This document shows, piece by piece, positions 26,694 through 36,011 of a stretch of DNA of 64,000 nt. Each line of letters opens with the position of its first letter. The first letter of the stretch is position 1. The position numbers were made by a program, and so were the translations under genes. The notes under the pieces were generated by a model. That model saw only the letters and a program-made list of their open reading frames with translations, was not told the origin of the DNA and ran no database searches. Origin of the DNA: Boudabousia tangfeifanii (GTDB lineage: Bacteria > Actinomycetota > Actinomycetes > Actinomycetales > Actinomycetaceae); contig NZ_CP017812.1 of assembly GCF_001856685.1 (NCBI RefSeq), positions 682,001 through 746,000 of the forward strand, written 5' to 3'.

Positions 26694-26734
26694 AAACCGC
26701 TTGGTAAGAAGTTTTCCTTCAAACCAAGCGGTTT
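26694..26734 (-). terminator. terminator for the initiator tRNA gene
   Basis: 12-bp perfect stem (26694-26705 with 26723-26734), followed on the minus strand by a short T run. It lies directly after the tRNA 3' end. Confidence 0.85.
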
Positions 26735-26737
26735 CCT

Positions 26738-26814
<77 letters not shown>

Positions 26815-26826
26815 TCAACGTCCTCT

Positions 26827-26855
26827 AGCTTAGAGATTTTTACCAATGAATGCAA
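26827..26855 (-). promoter_or_regulatory. promoter of the initiator tRNA
   Basis: On the minus strand, -35 TTGCAT (26850-26855) and -10 TAAGCT (26827-26832) are separated by 17 bp. The -10 ends 12 nt before the tRNA 5' end. Confidence 0.65.
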
Positions 26856-26975
26856 GCCCGCAAGGCGTGCGCTTGCTCACCGGAGTTTGTCTGTGCCCAC
26901 CATTAGCCAGTTTTTCGTAGCTAAGACAAGGTCATTTTTCGTTGAGAAATCAAGGATATATGGAGGTGGTAGGGG

Positions 26976-27977
26976 TTAGACGACTTGTTCTAGCAAGGCG
27001 ATCAACTGGGCTCGGTACGCTTTAGCTTGGTCGCTAAAAGCGCGCTGTTTTTCGATATAAATTGCTTTTCCTTCAGCGGTTTCAATTGCTACCGGTGCCA
27101 ACCCACAGGCGCGGCAATCGTAGGCCGAGGCCGACATATCTAGTTGGCGAATTCGCAACGCCATGGCAAACACGTTAAGCATGAAACTTGTGGGAATCAG
27201 AGGTTCGAGTGCTAAGCCGTAACGAAGTAAATCCATATTCTGATGTAAACAAGCGGGTTGTTCACATTCAATAATGGTTTCTTCACTGGGTTGGTAATGG
27301 TTTAGCGGGCGAGCTGCAGGAGTGAAAAACCGGAAAGCATCATAGTGAGTACAACGAATCGGTAGTGTTTCAACTACTTTGGCGGTTCCCTCGACGCCTA
27401 AACGCAAGGGGAGGGGATGACGCTTTTCATCGCGGTAAACCATAGCCCATTCATGCAGTCCTAAACAGCCAAAGAACGGTTCTCGCTTCTGAATGATTTT
27501 TAACAGCTCTCGCCAATCGTAGGCCACCCCGCCGCGTCGGGCTTGCCAAGCAGATAGGTCAACAGACACAGATTCTTCATCTTGCTTGAAGTATTTGCGC
27601 CGCCCCATTTGAGCATAAAGTTCCTGGCATTCTTTTGGTGCATCCGGACTGGGGGTGCCCAGCCGGACTCCGATACCGGGTTGCCAACGTTCAAATCGAG
27701 CTGGTTTTAAACCATAGTAGTGCCAAATAAAATCAGTTACAGGCTCATTTAGAGAGCGCATAGCGCGTTCTCTGCGCCCGAAGGCAAGAGCTTGAGCTAG
27801 CTTGGTTTCTAACTTGGCCTGATCCCACCATTCTTCCCAAGAGAGCACTGGCCACTCATCATCCGGCAGTGTTGGCCACAAACCTAAAGGTACGAGGGGA
27901 ACTACTGCTTCTAAGGCAGCTAGTGCTTGCTGATCCTCGTTTAGATATTGGTAGGTGGTGGAAGTTGCTTGAGCCAT
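26976..27977 (-). CDS. actinobacterial protein usually labelled 3-methyladenine DNA glycosylase
   Basis: 333-residue predicted cytoplasmic protein. Family blocks seen are YYGLKPARFERWQPGIGV, FFGCLGLHEWAMVYR, IRCTHYDAFRFFTP, EQPACLHQNMDL and RQLDMSASAYDCRACGL. As I recall, relatives are automatically named 3-methyladenine DNA glycosylase, but the helix-hairpin-helix with catalytic Asp of AlkA-type enzymes is not visible. The label is therefore doubtful. Several cysteines and histidines (CTHYD, CLH, CRAC) could bind a metal. The ATG at 27977 has a CAAACT hexamer ending 6 nt upstream. It is divergent from the HAD gene. Confidence 0.8.
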   Translation of the reverse strand: MAQATSTTYQYLNEDQQALAALEAVVPLVPLGLWPTLPDDEWPVLSWEEWWDQAKLETKLAQALAFGRRERAMRSLNEPVTDFIWHYYGLKPARFERWQPGIGVRLGTPSPDAPKECQELYAQMGRRKYFKQDEESVSVDLSAWQARRGGVAYDWRELLKIIQKREPFFGCLGLHEWAMVYRDEKRHPLPLRLGVEGTAKVVETLPIRCTHYDAFRFFTPAARPLNHYQPSEETIIECEQPACLHQNMDLLRYGLALEPLIPTSFMLNVFAMALRIRQLDMSASAYDCRACGLAPVAIETAEGKAIYIEKQRAFSDQAKAYRAQLIALLEQVV

Positions 27978-28088
27978 GCGAAAAGTTTGCCATATTTACG
28001 CTGGCTCGACACAGTTTCGCCCTCGGCAAGCTGAAGACAACAGAAAGCCAGAACATGTTAGGTTGGAGGCGAAGAAGGAAGGATAAAA

Positions 28089-28913
28089 ATGACGAAACCA
28101 GCAATCTCCCTTGTGCTTTGTGACCTCGATGGTACCTTGCTAAACGGCGAATCAAAGCTATCGAAACGGAACCGGGAAGCTTTGGCGGCGGTGGCAAACA
28201 CTGGGGTCAAAGTGGGGATCGCTTCGGGACGAGATGCCTACTCGATTTATGAGATGGTGAAATCTTGGGAAGCCACCGATTTTATTTCGGTCATTGTCGC
28301 CCAAAATGGCGCCGAGTTTTTCGATGTTGAAACCCAGGCCATCCGGACTTCTCACCTTGTGGAACCGGATGCTTTCCGTCGCGTAATGTCGCACTTCTCC
28401 GATCTACCAGTCAACTTCCTTATCGCGGAAAAAGGAACCTACTTGGCGCCCTTCGAGGACGAATCTCTCAAGCGTATGGCGGAATGGGGGCAGTTTAAGC
28501 TAGGGGTAGATCCAAACTATGATCGTTTGTTGACTAACCCGCAGGCGAAACTGCACTTGATGTGTGATCCTGCTTTGATGCCTGGAGTGATTGAGCATGC
28601 CCGTACGTTCTCTGATCCGCGACTTAAAGGCGTGCGTACTGGCCCTCAGCTATTCGAATATCAAGATCCTGCTTTGTCCAAGTGGAATGGGGTGGAGCTA
28701 GCCGCCGAGTATTTCGGAATCGATCCGATAAATAATGTGATGGCATTCGGTGATGCCGAAAACGACCTCGAAATGATTCGCCATGTTGGGGTTGGTGTCG
28801 CCATGGAAAATGCCTGCGAGGACGTAAAGGCAGTGGCTGGCTATCACACTTCATCAAACCTCGATGATGGGGTGGCCGCTTTCCTTGCAAAGTGGTTTGA
28901 GCTTGACATTTAA
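28089..28913 (+). CDS. HAD-superfamily phosphatase, Cof type
   Basis: 274-residue member of HAD subfamily IIB (Cof-like), which dephosphorylates sugar phosphates or other small phosphate esters in the cytoplasm. Motif I is CDLDGTLLNG (Asp12 nucleophile, Asp14 acid/base), motif II is GIASGRD, and motif IV is FGDAENDLEMI; a C2B cap domain fills the middle. AAGGAAGGAT gives a good ribosome binding site. The in vivo substrate cannot be told from sequence. Confidence 0.92.
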   Translation: MTKPAISLVLCDLDGTLLNGESKLSKRNREALAAVANTGVKVGIASGRDAYSIYEMVKSWEATDFISVIVAQNGAEFFDVETQAIRTSHLVEPDAFRRVMSHFSDLPVNFLIAEKGTYLAPFEDESLKRMAEWGQFKLGVDPNYDRLLTNPQAKLHLMCDPALMPGVIEHARTFSDPRLKGVRTGPQLFEYQDPALSKWNGVELAAEYFGIDPINNVMAFGDAENDLEMIRHVGVGVAMENACEDVKAVAGYHTSSNLDDGVAAFLAKWFELDI

Positions 28914-29027
28914 TCGCTAAAAACTGTGAACCTGCGTACAAAACCGCATTTTTTCAGGCATTCTACTTAAATAATCGCCCAATGCTCGGTATTCTATTTT
29001 CAGTCTTTAAGATTGGGAGAATACTGT

Positions 29028-30500
29028 ATGTCGAATGAATTCTCGGAAATGAACGCAGCAACCAACCCGCCTGCAGCGGAACCTAAGAAACGACGTGGCA
29101 AGAAGCTATGGATCGCCTTGGGCCTATTGGTACTGCTAGGTGCCGGTACTGGTGGCGGAGCCTACGCTTATGCTCAGCAGTACCAAGGGAAAGCGCTCCC
29201 TGGTACCACCGTGCAAGGCATTGACGTGGCGAAGAAAACTCCAGCAGAGATCGAAAAGTCCATCATGGATGCACTTTCGCAAGCCAAGTTGGAAATGAAA
29301 ATTCAAGACCAGACTTTGAACCCTACTTGGGAAGAACTCGGGGTTAAGGTCGATGCTGCTGCCGCCGCACAATCCGCGGTTGCCAAGGGCAGTTGGATGG
29401 ACTACTTCAAGTTCAACCAAACCAAGTCGGTTGCAGTGCCAATCACCATTGATCCTGAAGCAGTAACCAAGTATGTGGATGCGCACGTTCCGGCAGGACA
29501 GCAGGTTGGAAAGCCGGCAAATGTCACCATGTCCGAGGATGGTACCAAGTTTGACGTGACGCCCTCGGAACCTGGCAAAATGCCTGAAACCAATGGACTT
29601 TCCGACCAAGTGCTTGCTGCTGCCAAAGATTTTAAGCCGCTGGAATTGAACGTGCCTTTCTCCGAAAAGGATCCTGAGTTCAATACCGCCAAGGCAGAAG
29701 AGTTAGCCCAGGCGGCACAAGCGCAACTCGACACCAAGGTCACCATTAAGACCCCGAGCTACAACTACACTCCGAGCCAGAAGCGTCGCGCCAGCTTTAT
29801 TGAAATCACCAATAAGGAAGGCGAAGCGCCAGCGATTAAGGTTAACGATCAGGCAATTACTGACTGGGTTGGCGCTGTCGCTGATGACGTTTACGTCTCT
29901 CCTCGTAACGCAGTTAAGAAGGTCTACCCAGACGGGAAAGAAGCTGCCCCACCGGTAGCCGGCCGTGAAGGTAAAGAAGTAGCCGACGCTACCAAGATCA
30001 CCAACGAAGCCATCGAGGCTTTCAAGACCGGTAAAGAGACTGTTATTGAGCCAGAGATTAAGTCGACACCGTTTAAGGAAGTCACCAAGACTATCCGTCC
30101 CGAAAGTGTCAAGCTGGCATACGCTCCAGAAGATGGGGAAAAGTGGATTGATGTGAATCTTTCCAAGCACACCGCTACCGCCTATGAAGGCGTAAAGGCA
30201 GTGCGCGGCCCAGTTGCCATGGTAAATGGTGCTCCCAAGACTCCGACTGTTAAGGGGACTTTCCCGATCTGGTTAAAGCGCAAGACCCAGACCATGCGTG
30301 GCCCTGACTACGAAACCCCGAACGTACCGTGGATTATGTACTTCCACGGCAGCTACGCTTTGCATGGTGCCTGGTGGCGTTCCAGCTTCGGTTACGCCGG
30401 AAAGAATGGTTCCCATGGCTGCATTAACCTACCAGTTGGTACGGCCAAGTGGTTCTACAACTGGGCTCCCGTTGGCACCAAGGTTGTAGTGCACGACTGA
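29028..30500 (+). CDS. L,D-transpeptidase with peptidoglycan-binding domains
   Basis: 490-residue cell-wall enzyme that forms 3-3 cross-links or attaches molecules to peptidoglycan. A short charged cytoplasmic tail and one membrane segment (IALGLLVLLGAGTGGGAYAYA) are followed by repeated PG-binding-4-type regions. The C-terminal YkuD domain has HGAWW and SHGC with catalytic Cys465. The ATG at 29028 is chosen over 29013 because GGGAGA at 29015-29020 is a ribosome binding site 7 nt upstream. A single gene closed by a strong terminator. Confidence 0.93.
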   Translation: MSNEFSEMNAATNPPAAEPKKRRGKKLWIALGLLVLLGAGTGGGAYAYAQQYQGKALPGTTVQGIDVAKKTPAEIEKSIMDALSQAKLEMKIQDQTLNPTWEELGVKVDAAAAAQSAVAKGSWMDYFKFNQTKSVAVPITIDPEAVTKYVDAHVPAGQQVGKPANVTMSEDGTKFDVTPSEPGKMPETNGLSDQVLAAAKDFKPLELNVPFSEKDPEFNTAKAEELAQAAQAQLDTKVTIKTPSYNYTPSQKRRASFIEITNKEGEAPAIKVNDQAITDWVGAVADDVYVSPRNAVKKVYPDGKEAAPPVAGREGKEVADATKITNEAIEAFKTGKETVIEPEIKSTPFKEVTKTIRPESVKLAYAPEDGEKWIDVNLSKHTATAYEGVKAVRGPVAMVNGAPKTPTVKGTFPIWLKRKTQTMRGPDYETPNVPWIMYFHGSYALHGAWWRSSFGYAGKNGSHGCINLPVGTAKWFYNWAPVGTKVVVHD

Positions 30501-30516
30501 CCAAATAAATCTTTTA

Positions 30517-30557
30517 AGTGCCCCGACTAGTCTCGTACTAGTCGGGGCACTTGTTTT
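30517..30557 (+). terminator. terminator after L,D-transpeptidase gene
   Basis: 14-bp perfect stem (30517-30530 with 30538-30551), 7-nt loop, followed by TGTTTTA. Confidence 0.88.
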
Positions 30558-30642
30558 AAGGGCTTTTTAATTATCTGGCTTCGATACGGTTCGTTTGCTA
30601 GCGCTTTAGAGTCAACAATCAAATAGCGATTTTGGTATTACC

Positions 30643-33291
30643 TTATTTAGCTGGCGTTTCATTCTCAGGGTGTTCGGGCCAAGCATGCTTGGGATAACGT
30701 CCTCGCATTTGTGCCCGAACTTGCTGGTAGGCGCCTTGCCAGAAACTTCCTAAATCATTGGTTAAAGCCAAAGGGCGTTGTGCTGGGGAGAGCAACTCGA
30801 TACTTAATGGAACACTGCCATTGGCAAGGAAAATCTGTTGCGTTTGCCCAAAAAACCATTGCAATTTGCCACGAATTCGGGGAGGCTCTTGAGAATAATC
30901 TACCCGATAATTCCTGCCGCTAATGCTAACTTCTTCCGGTGCCGTCTGAGCTAAACCGGATTGGTTTTCCCAGCCAATCACCGTGAAAAATGTATTCTGA
31001 TCAAACTTTGGTAAGGCGCCGTTTGCTTCGATTTTCGTGGCCAAAATGTCTTTGGCTTCGACCACAAGTTCTTCGCGAGAGACTGTTTCTCCACTTTGGG
31101 CGCGAAGCCATTGGTATCTTTCGAAGTTTGCTTCGGCAGTTTGTGACCATGGGACAAGGCTGGCAGTTGCGGGGCTAAGCCAATTTTGGAAAGCCTCCTG
31201 CAATCGTTTCGGGTCGGCTTTAGGCACTCGCTGACGATGTAGCGCTATTGCCCCAAATTTATTCTCCTGCCAGAGCTGGAAGCCACTGCCGTCCTCGGCT
31301 AGAGAAATGGTTTCATTGGTTTCAACCCAGTTTGGGGCTAAGTAAAGTGGGTCAAGGTTCTCTGGTAAGGCGATTGCAGTTCGGATCTCGCCAGTACTAC
31401 TTCCGGCGGGTAATGTCAGTGAGCCGATGGCCAACCAAGGTGAATTGGCAAAAGGCGCGGACGTAGCGCATTGTGCCCCCATGCCACCAACCAGCTGATA
31501 GCGGGTAAGCGCCAGGCTATTCGCTCCCGAGCTAGAAAGCGAAGCCCCATTACCATTGCCAGCTTTCTTCGGTTCAAGTTGACGATTTCGCCCCAATAAT
31601 GCAGGAAATGCCAGCGCAGTAATAATCGCCACCATAGTTTCTGGCAACTTTGCTTGGTCCTCTTGCCAAAAGGTTTTCAACTCGGCAAAGTCATGTTCCC
31701 CAAGCAAGGACGTTACTTTGTTTACGTCCATTAGCTGCATTAAACGTTTGGCATTTTGACGCCAAGCTTTAGTGCTATATGGACGTCCGGTTTGTAACGC
31801 TCGCCAACGATCAAAAAGATCTGTTGGTAATGACTGGTCGGTAACCTCCAACATGGCGACAATTTCAGCTACAGTGCTGGGGGGAAAGATTGCCCGTCCG
31901 ATCAGGAGTGCCCTACCTAGTCTAGGGTCGAGACCGAGTTGACTGAGGGCTTTACCAAGCGGAGTAATATTTCCGTCACGATTTAGTGCGCCTAAACCAT
32001 GTAATACCCGTTGTGCTGCTTGCACAGCAGGTGTGGGTGGCTGATTTAGCCAAGCAAGATCCGTAATCTTGGCGCCCCAGTCGGCACAAGCCAGCACGAG
32101 CGAAGTGAGTTCTGAATGTAAAATCTCTGGTTCAGATTGGGCTGGCATGCGTGCCCAACTTTGTTCAGAAAAAAGTCGCCACACTTGGCCAGGTCCCAAA
32201 CGATTGGCTCGCCCCGCACGTTGGATTCCATTGGCCTGTGACGTTGAGCGAGTTACCAGTGTACTAACTTGGCGTTCGAAATCGGTGTGGCTACGTCTTT
32301 CTAACCCAGAATCAACCACGCTGGAAACTCGTGGAATCGTTAAAGCTGACTGGGCAATCGAGGAGGACAGGATAATCCTTCGCTTAGGGTCAGGGCGAAA
32401 GATCCGGTCCTGATGCTCCTTCGCTAGGGAAGAGTGGATTTCTAGAATTTCGACCTCGGCGGGCAGCTTTGGGGTCAAAAGCTGATGGGTTCGTTTTATC
32501 TCGGAAAGTCCAGGAAGAAAGACCAGTACATCGTTTTGCCCTTGCTCGAGGGCGGTCAAGGCAGTGTTAGCCGCGTGCTCGAGAAATTCATTTGAGACCC
32601 CTAATCGTGCACCTGCCTGCCCCAGACTAGCCAGAGCGCTTGCCGAGGTGGCAGGAGGTGCCCAGTGGACTGTCAGCGGGTGTGAGGGGGCTGGAAGAGT
32701 CAGCTGATTTTGACTGGACGAGATTTTCAACAACGAAGCGAGACCACTAGGTGGCAAAGTTGCCGACATGGCAATAATGACGAGGTCATCGCGAAGCTCT
32801 TGCGTATCGAGCAAAAAAGCTAGGGCTAAATCGTAGTCCAAATGCCGTTCGTGGATTTCATCCAGAATCACCGTGTGGTACTCGCTTAACTCTGGATCAG
32901 CCTGTAGTTTCCTAACGAGGACGCCTCCGGTGACAATCTCCAACTGGGTTTGCGGGCCGAGGGCGCTTTCTCCGCGCACGCTAAAGCCCACACTTTCACC
33001 AGGTTGTTCTTTTAGGAGTGAAGCAATGCGCCCGGCCATGGCCCGGGCTGCTAGCTGCCGAGGCTGCACCAGTAGTGTCTTTTGGCCGGGTGTGACGCCA
33101 AGGTTACTTGTGCTCACGAGATGCTGGACCAGCGGTGGAACTAGGGTACTTTTACCGCTACCTGCAGGAGCTTCCAGCAGCAAGTTTTGGCGTCTTAGAA
33201 TCGCAGAGGTTAAATCCTCACGTTTTTGGGCAAGCGGTAGCCCGAAATCGTCCTCGGCAAACTGGGCGAAAGGAGCCTTCGCTAAAGTCAC
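30643..33291 (-). CDS. hrpB: ATP-dependent helicase HrpB
   Basis: 882-residue DEAH-box helicase. It has Walker A APAGSGKST (residues 41-49), DEIHERHLD near residue 145, MSATL, SIAQSALTIPRV and QRAGRANRLGPG motifs, then HA2-like, OB-like and HrpB-specific C-terminal domains (RGKLQWFFGQTQ, PLSIELLSPAQRPLALTNDL). The role of bacterial HrpB is poorly defined; RNA remodelling is likely. Its ATG overlaps the udk stop by 4 nt, so it is the second gene of a udk-hrpB unit. Confidence 0.93.
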   Translation of the reverse strand: MTLAKAPFAQFAEDDFGLPLAQKREDLTSAILRRQNLLLEAPAGSGKSTLVPPLVQHLVSTSNLGVTPGQKTLLVQPRQLAARAMAGRIASLLKEQPGESVGFSVRGESALGPQTQLEIVTGGVLVRKLQADPELSEYHTVILDEIHERHLDYDLALAFLLDTQELRDDLVIIAMSATLPPSGLASLLKISSSQNQLTLPAPSHPLTVHWAPPATSASALASLGQAGARLGVSNEFLEHAANTALTALEQGQNDVLVFLPGLSEIKRTHQLLTPKLPAEVEILEIHSSLAKEHQDRIFRPDPKRRIILSSSIAQSALTIPRVSSVVDSGLERRSHTDFERQVSTLVTRSTSQANGIQRAGRANRLGPGQVWRLFSEQSWARMPAQSEPEILHSELTSLVLACADWGAKITDLAWLNQPPTPAVQAAQRVLHGLGALNRDGNITPLGKALSQLGLDPRLGRALLIGRAIFPPSTVAEIVAMLEVTDQSLPTDLFDRWRALQTGRPYSTKAWRQNAKRLMQLMDVNKVTSLLGEHDFAELKTFWQEDQAKLPETMVAIITALAFPALLGRNRQLEPKKAGNGNGASLSSSGANSLALTRYQLVGGMGAQCATSAPFANSPWLAIGSLTLPAGSSTGEIRTAIALPENLDPLYLAPNWVETNETISLAEDGSGFQLWQENKFGAIALHRQRVPKADPKRLQEAFQNWLSPATASLVPWSQTAEANFERYQWLRAQSGETVSREELVVEAKDILATKIEANGALPKFDQNTFFTVIGWENQSGLAQTAPEEVSISGRNYRVDYSQEPPRIRGKLQWFFGQTQQIFLANGSVPLSIELLSPAQRPLALTNDLGSFWQGAYQQVRAQMRGRYPKHAWPEHPENETPAK

Positions 33292-33908
33292 TGGACTGAA
33301 CGTTCCAAACGATTAATCAACATTTCTAGCGCCACTAGGTTATCCCCGCCCTCGGGCACAATCAGGTCTGCATGGCGTTTAGAAGGCTCGACGTAGAGTT
33401 CATGCATGGGCTTGACTGTGGTTAAATACTGTTCTTCTACCGACTCGAAGGTGCGCCCACGCATCGCGATGTCGCGTTTGATTCGGCGTAATAGTCGCAC
33501 GTCGGCATCGGTATCGACAAAGATTTTGATGTCGCACAGATTGCGGATTGCTTCGTCTTGGAAAATCAAGATGCCTTCCAAAATAATGATTTGGGTAGGG
33601 TAGAGCGTAACCGTTTCCTGATTGCGTGTGTGAGTTGGAAAGTCGTAGGTGGGGGACTCAACGCTGTTTCCAGCTAACAGTTCTTCCAGTTGTTTGGTTA
33701 GCAGCTCATTTTCAAAGGCAGCGGGGTCGTCAAAGTTGAGTTTTGCGCGCTCGGCAAGGGGAAGGTCATCGTGAGAGCGGTAATAGGAATCGTGATTAAT
33801 CACAGTGATTTTTTCTTTAAAGTGATTTGCAATGGCTTTGGTTAACGTGGTTTTGCCCGATCCGGTACCGCCGGCGATTCCCACCAAGATTGGTTTTTGC
33901 ATAGTCAT
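33288..33908 (-). CDS. udk: uridine kinase
   Basis: Phosphorylates uridine and cytidine for pyrimidine salvage. The 206 residues have P-loop GGTGSGKTT (13-21), NHDSYYRSHDDLPL, FDDPAAFENELL, and PTYDFPTHTR with VTLYPTQIIILEGILIF, all as in Udk. Length is normal. AGGGGAATCATC precedes the ATG and serves as ribosome binding site; a second ATG is two codons downstream. hrpB follows with a 4-nt overlap. Confidence 0.95.
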   Translation of the reverse strand: MTMQKPILVGIAGGTGSGKTTLTKAIANHFKEKITVINHDSYYRSHDDLPLAERAKLNFDDPAAFENELLTKQLEELLAGNSVESPTYDFPTHTRNQETVTLYPTQIIILEGILIFQDEAIRNLCDIKIFVDTDADVRLLRRIKRDIAMRGRTFESVEEQYLTTVKPMHELYVEPSKRHADLIVPEGGDNLVALEMLINRLERSVQ

Positions 33909-33935
33909 GATGATTCCCCTTTAGTTGAACTGCAT

Positions 33936-33941
33936 TAAACT
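33936..33941 (+). promoter_or_regulatory. -10 hexamer TAAACT for rlmC
   Basis: TAAACT ends 7 nt before the ATG at 33949, and no Shine-Dalgarno is present. Confidence 0.45.
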
Positions 33942-33948
33942 ATAAGCC

Positions 33949-35097
33949 ATGCAATGCGAATATTATCAGCTTGATCAGTGCCGGTCATGCACTTGGCTAG
34001 ATTTAGAGCTGGAAACGCAACACGAGCGGAAAGCCGAACAGGTCCAAGAAATCCTTCCAATGATTCCAGCTCAGGCTTGGCTACCCATGGCATACGGGCC
34101 AGAAGCAGGGTTTAGAGCCAAAGCAAAGATGGTAGTTACCGGGAGTTGGAAGGATCCGCAGTTAGGGATTCTAAACCCGGATCATTCGGGACAGGATTTG
34201 TCGCAGTGTCCGTTGTACCCGAAGCAAATGCAGGAACTCTTTCCACTGTTGAAGACTTTCATTCGTCTGCTTAGGATTCCCCCTTACGATGTTTCGCGTC
34301 GTAGCGGGGAGCTGAAAATGATTCATGTGTGGATTAGCCCCGATAACGAGTTTATGGTTCGTTGGGTCCTTCGTAGCCCAAAGTTTTTATCGCAGATTAA
34401 ATCGAAGCTGCCTTTGCTTTTGGCGCAAGTACCAGCGTTGAAAGTTGTTTCTGTAAACCTTCTACCTGAACATGTGGCGCTAACCGAGGGCGCTGAAGAA
34501 ATTATTCTAACCCCGCAGGAGCATTTGCCTATGCGTTTTGCGGAACAGACTTTGTTCTTGCGACCAGGGGGATTTTTCCAAACGAACTTGTTTGTCACTC
34601 CAGAACTTTATCGGCAGGCCGCAGCTTGGACCGCGGATTTGGAGGCATGTCGGGCGGTAGATCTTTTTTGTGGCGTCGGTGGTTTTGCCCTTTGGCTGGC
34701 GCGTCCTAGCTGGCAGGTGCGTGGCATTGAAATTAGTGAACCGGCCGTGGCAGCCGCCAAAATGGCGGTGGCTGTCGGCTTGCAGCGAGGAACTTTGCCT
34801 CAGGATGCGAGCTTAGAGTTTTTTGCTGCCGATGCCAGTGAAGTTTTTGCTTTAGTGGGGGATTGGGATCCGCAAGTCGCGGTAGTAAATCCGCCACGGC
34901 GCGGAATCGGACCGGAGACGGTTGCGTGGTTAGCGGGCTCAGGGGTTAAACGTCTGATCTATTCGAGTTGTAATCCACGCAGTTTGGCCAAAGACTTGTC
35001 GCAGTTGACTGACTATGAGGTGAGTGCTGCTCGAATCTTTGATCTTTTCCCGCATACTTCTCACGCAGAAGTAATGGTGAAATTAGAGCGTAAATAA
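33949..35097 (+). CDS. rlmC: 23S rRNA (uracil-5-)-methyltransferase, RlmC/RumB type
   Basis: 382-residue SAM-dependent methyltransferase of the RumA/RumB/TrmA group. The N-terminal iron-sulfur cysteines C3, C11 and C14 (MQCEYYQLDQCRSC) and a fourth in LSQCPLYP match RlmC, which methylates U747 of 23S rRNA in E. coli. The SAM site is DLFCGVGGFALWLA, followed by NPPRRG and catalytic Cys341 in YSSCNPRSL. There is no TRAM domain, which fits RlmC rather than RlmD. The start lacks a ribosome binding site. The terminator at 35101-35130 follows directly. Confidence 0.9.
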   Translation: MQCEYYQLDQCRSCTWLDLELETQHERKAEQVQEILPMIPAQAWLPMAYGPEAGFRAKAKMVVTGSWKDPQLGILNPDHSGQDLSQCPLYPKQMQELFPLLKTFIRLLRIPPYDVSRRSGELKMIHVWISPDNEFMVRWVLRSPKFLSQIKSKLPLLLAQVPALKVVSVNLLPEHVALTEGAEEIILTPQEHLPMRFAEQTLFLRPGGFFQTNLFVTPELYRQAAAWTADLEACRAVDLFCGVGGFALWLARPSWQVRGIEISEPAVAAAKMAVAVGLQRGTLPQDASLEFFAADASEVFALVGDWDPQVAVVNPPRRGIGPETVAWLAGSGVKRLIYSSCNPRSLAKDLSQLTDYEVSAARIFDLFPHTSHAEVMVKLERK

Positions 35098-35100
35098 AAA

Positions 35101-35130
35101 TGTTGGGGAGGAACTAGTTCCTCCCCAACA
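35101..35130. terminator. bidirectional terminator between rlmC and small membrane-peptide gene
   Basis: Near-perfect 30-nt palindrome: a 13-bp stem (35101-35113 with 35118-35130) with A-rich sequence before it and TTGAAGCTTT after it. It suits both converging transcripts. Confidence 0.88.
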
Positions 35131-35144
35131 TTGAAGCTTTGTGC

Positions 35145-35264
35145 TCAGCCGAGCATTTTGTTCATCATGGTTTCAATCAAGTCTGGCTTTTCCCGACCGA
35201 TTACGAAACCAATTCCTAGAAGAGCAGTTACTTTGATTAGCTTACCGAGTAGCTTAAACATCAT
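35145..35264 (-). CDS. small membrane peptide, 39 aa
   Basis: Short ORF found by reading the minus strand of the gap between rlmC and folA. It starts ATG ATG at 35264/35261 with AAAGGAT a few bases upstream, and ends TGA at 35145-35147. The peptide has a basic N-terminus (MMFKLLGKLIK), one hydrophobic helix (VTALLGIGFVIG) and a charged tail (REKPDLIETMMNKMLG). Its 3' end lies 15 bp from the shared terminator. A stand-alone ribosome binding site, one membrane segment and a terminator argue that it is real. Its function is unknown, and no longer gene occupies the gap. Confidence 0.6.
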   Translation of the reverse strand: MMFKLLGKLIKVTALLGIGFVIGREKPDLIETMMNKMLG

Positions 35265-35411
35265 CGGATCCTTTCGTTTAACAGGTATCTCTATATTTTA
35301 GCGAGAAAAACCGAAAAAGTGAAGACCGGCACTTTTGTATGGCTGTACTAACTAATTGTTATCAGGTGTCCCTGTGTAGTTTTCAGGAAAGATTTTTCGG
35401 CTTTGCGCCTT

Positions 35412-35996
35412 CTAGCGGCGACGATAAACCTGAACCTTCCATCGGGCATCGCCAGATTTTTCACGCCAATCATCATCCGAAAGCGTCTCATCCAGTTCCC
35501 AAGTATTTGGGTCAAGTTCTGGGGCAAACACATCGGCGTCGGTGGGCGTAATGTCCAGATCGAGTAGAGAAACTACTACCACGTCCACCCAGGGAAGTGA
35601 TTGTTCGTAGATTTGCCCGCCACCGATTACCCAGGCGTCAACTTGGTATTCATTTTTGGGCACCGAGGACGAATCCTCGTGTGTGGTAGCAAGGTTTGTT
35701 TCACAATAAGCTTTGGCTGCTTGAAGCGAATTGAATACTTGGGCGCCCTCGGCCTGCCAGTCCTCATTGCGGGTGCAGACCAAGTTCTTTCGACCAGGAA
35801 GCGGGTGAAGGGAGAGCGATTCCCAGCATTTGCGCCCCATTAACACCGGCGCTCCCATAGTGGCGGATTTGAAATGCCTAAAATCTGCTGGCACGCGCCA
35901 AGGCATATCCCCACCCTGCCCGATGATACGACTTTGGGTTTGAGCCCAAATAGCACCGAAGCGGATGGGATTTGTCTGGGTTGGCTGCGTTGGCAT
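35412..35996 (-). CDS. folA: dihydrofolate reductase
   Basis: Reduces dihydrofolate to tetrahydrofolate with NADPH. Motifs are FGAIWAQTQSRIIGQGGDMPWRVPADFRHFK (read as IGQGGDMPW plus PADFRHFK), APVLMGRKCWESL, and VWIGGGQIYEQSL (here AWVIGGGQIYEQ). The 194 residues are a little longer than usual because of an insert in the middle (HEDSSSVPKNEYQ). The ATG at 35996 is preferred; a GTG directly after the thyA stop (36011) is also possible. It is downstream of and co-transcribed with thyA, which produces its substrate. Confidence 0.94.
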   Translation of the reverse strand: MPTQPTQTNPIRFGAIWAQTQSRIIGQGGDMPWRVPADFRHFKSATMGAPVLMGRKCWESLSLHPLPGRKNLVCTRNEDWQAEGAQVFNSLQAAKAYCETNLATTHEDSSSVPKNEYQVDAWVIGGGQIYEQSLPWVDVVVVSLLDLDITPTDADVFAPELDPNTWELDETLSDDDWREKSGDARWKVQVYRRR

Positions 35997-36011
35997 GTTC
36001 GTTTCTTTCAC

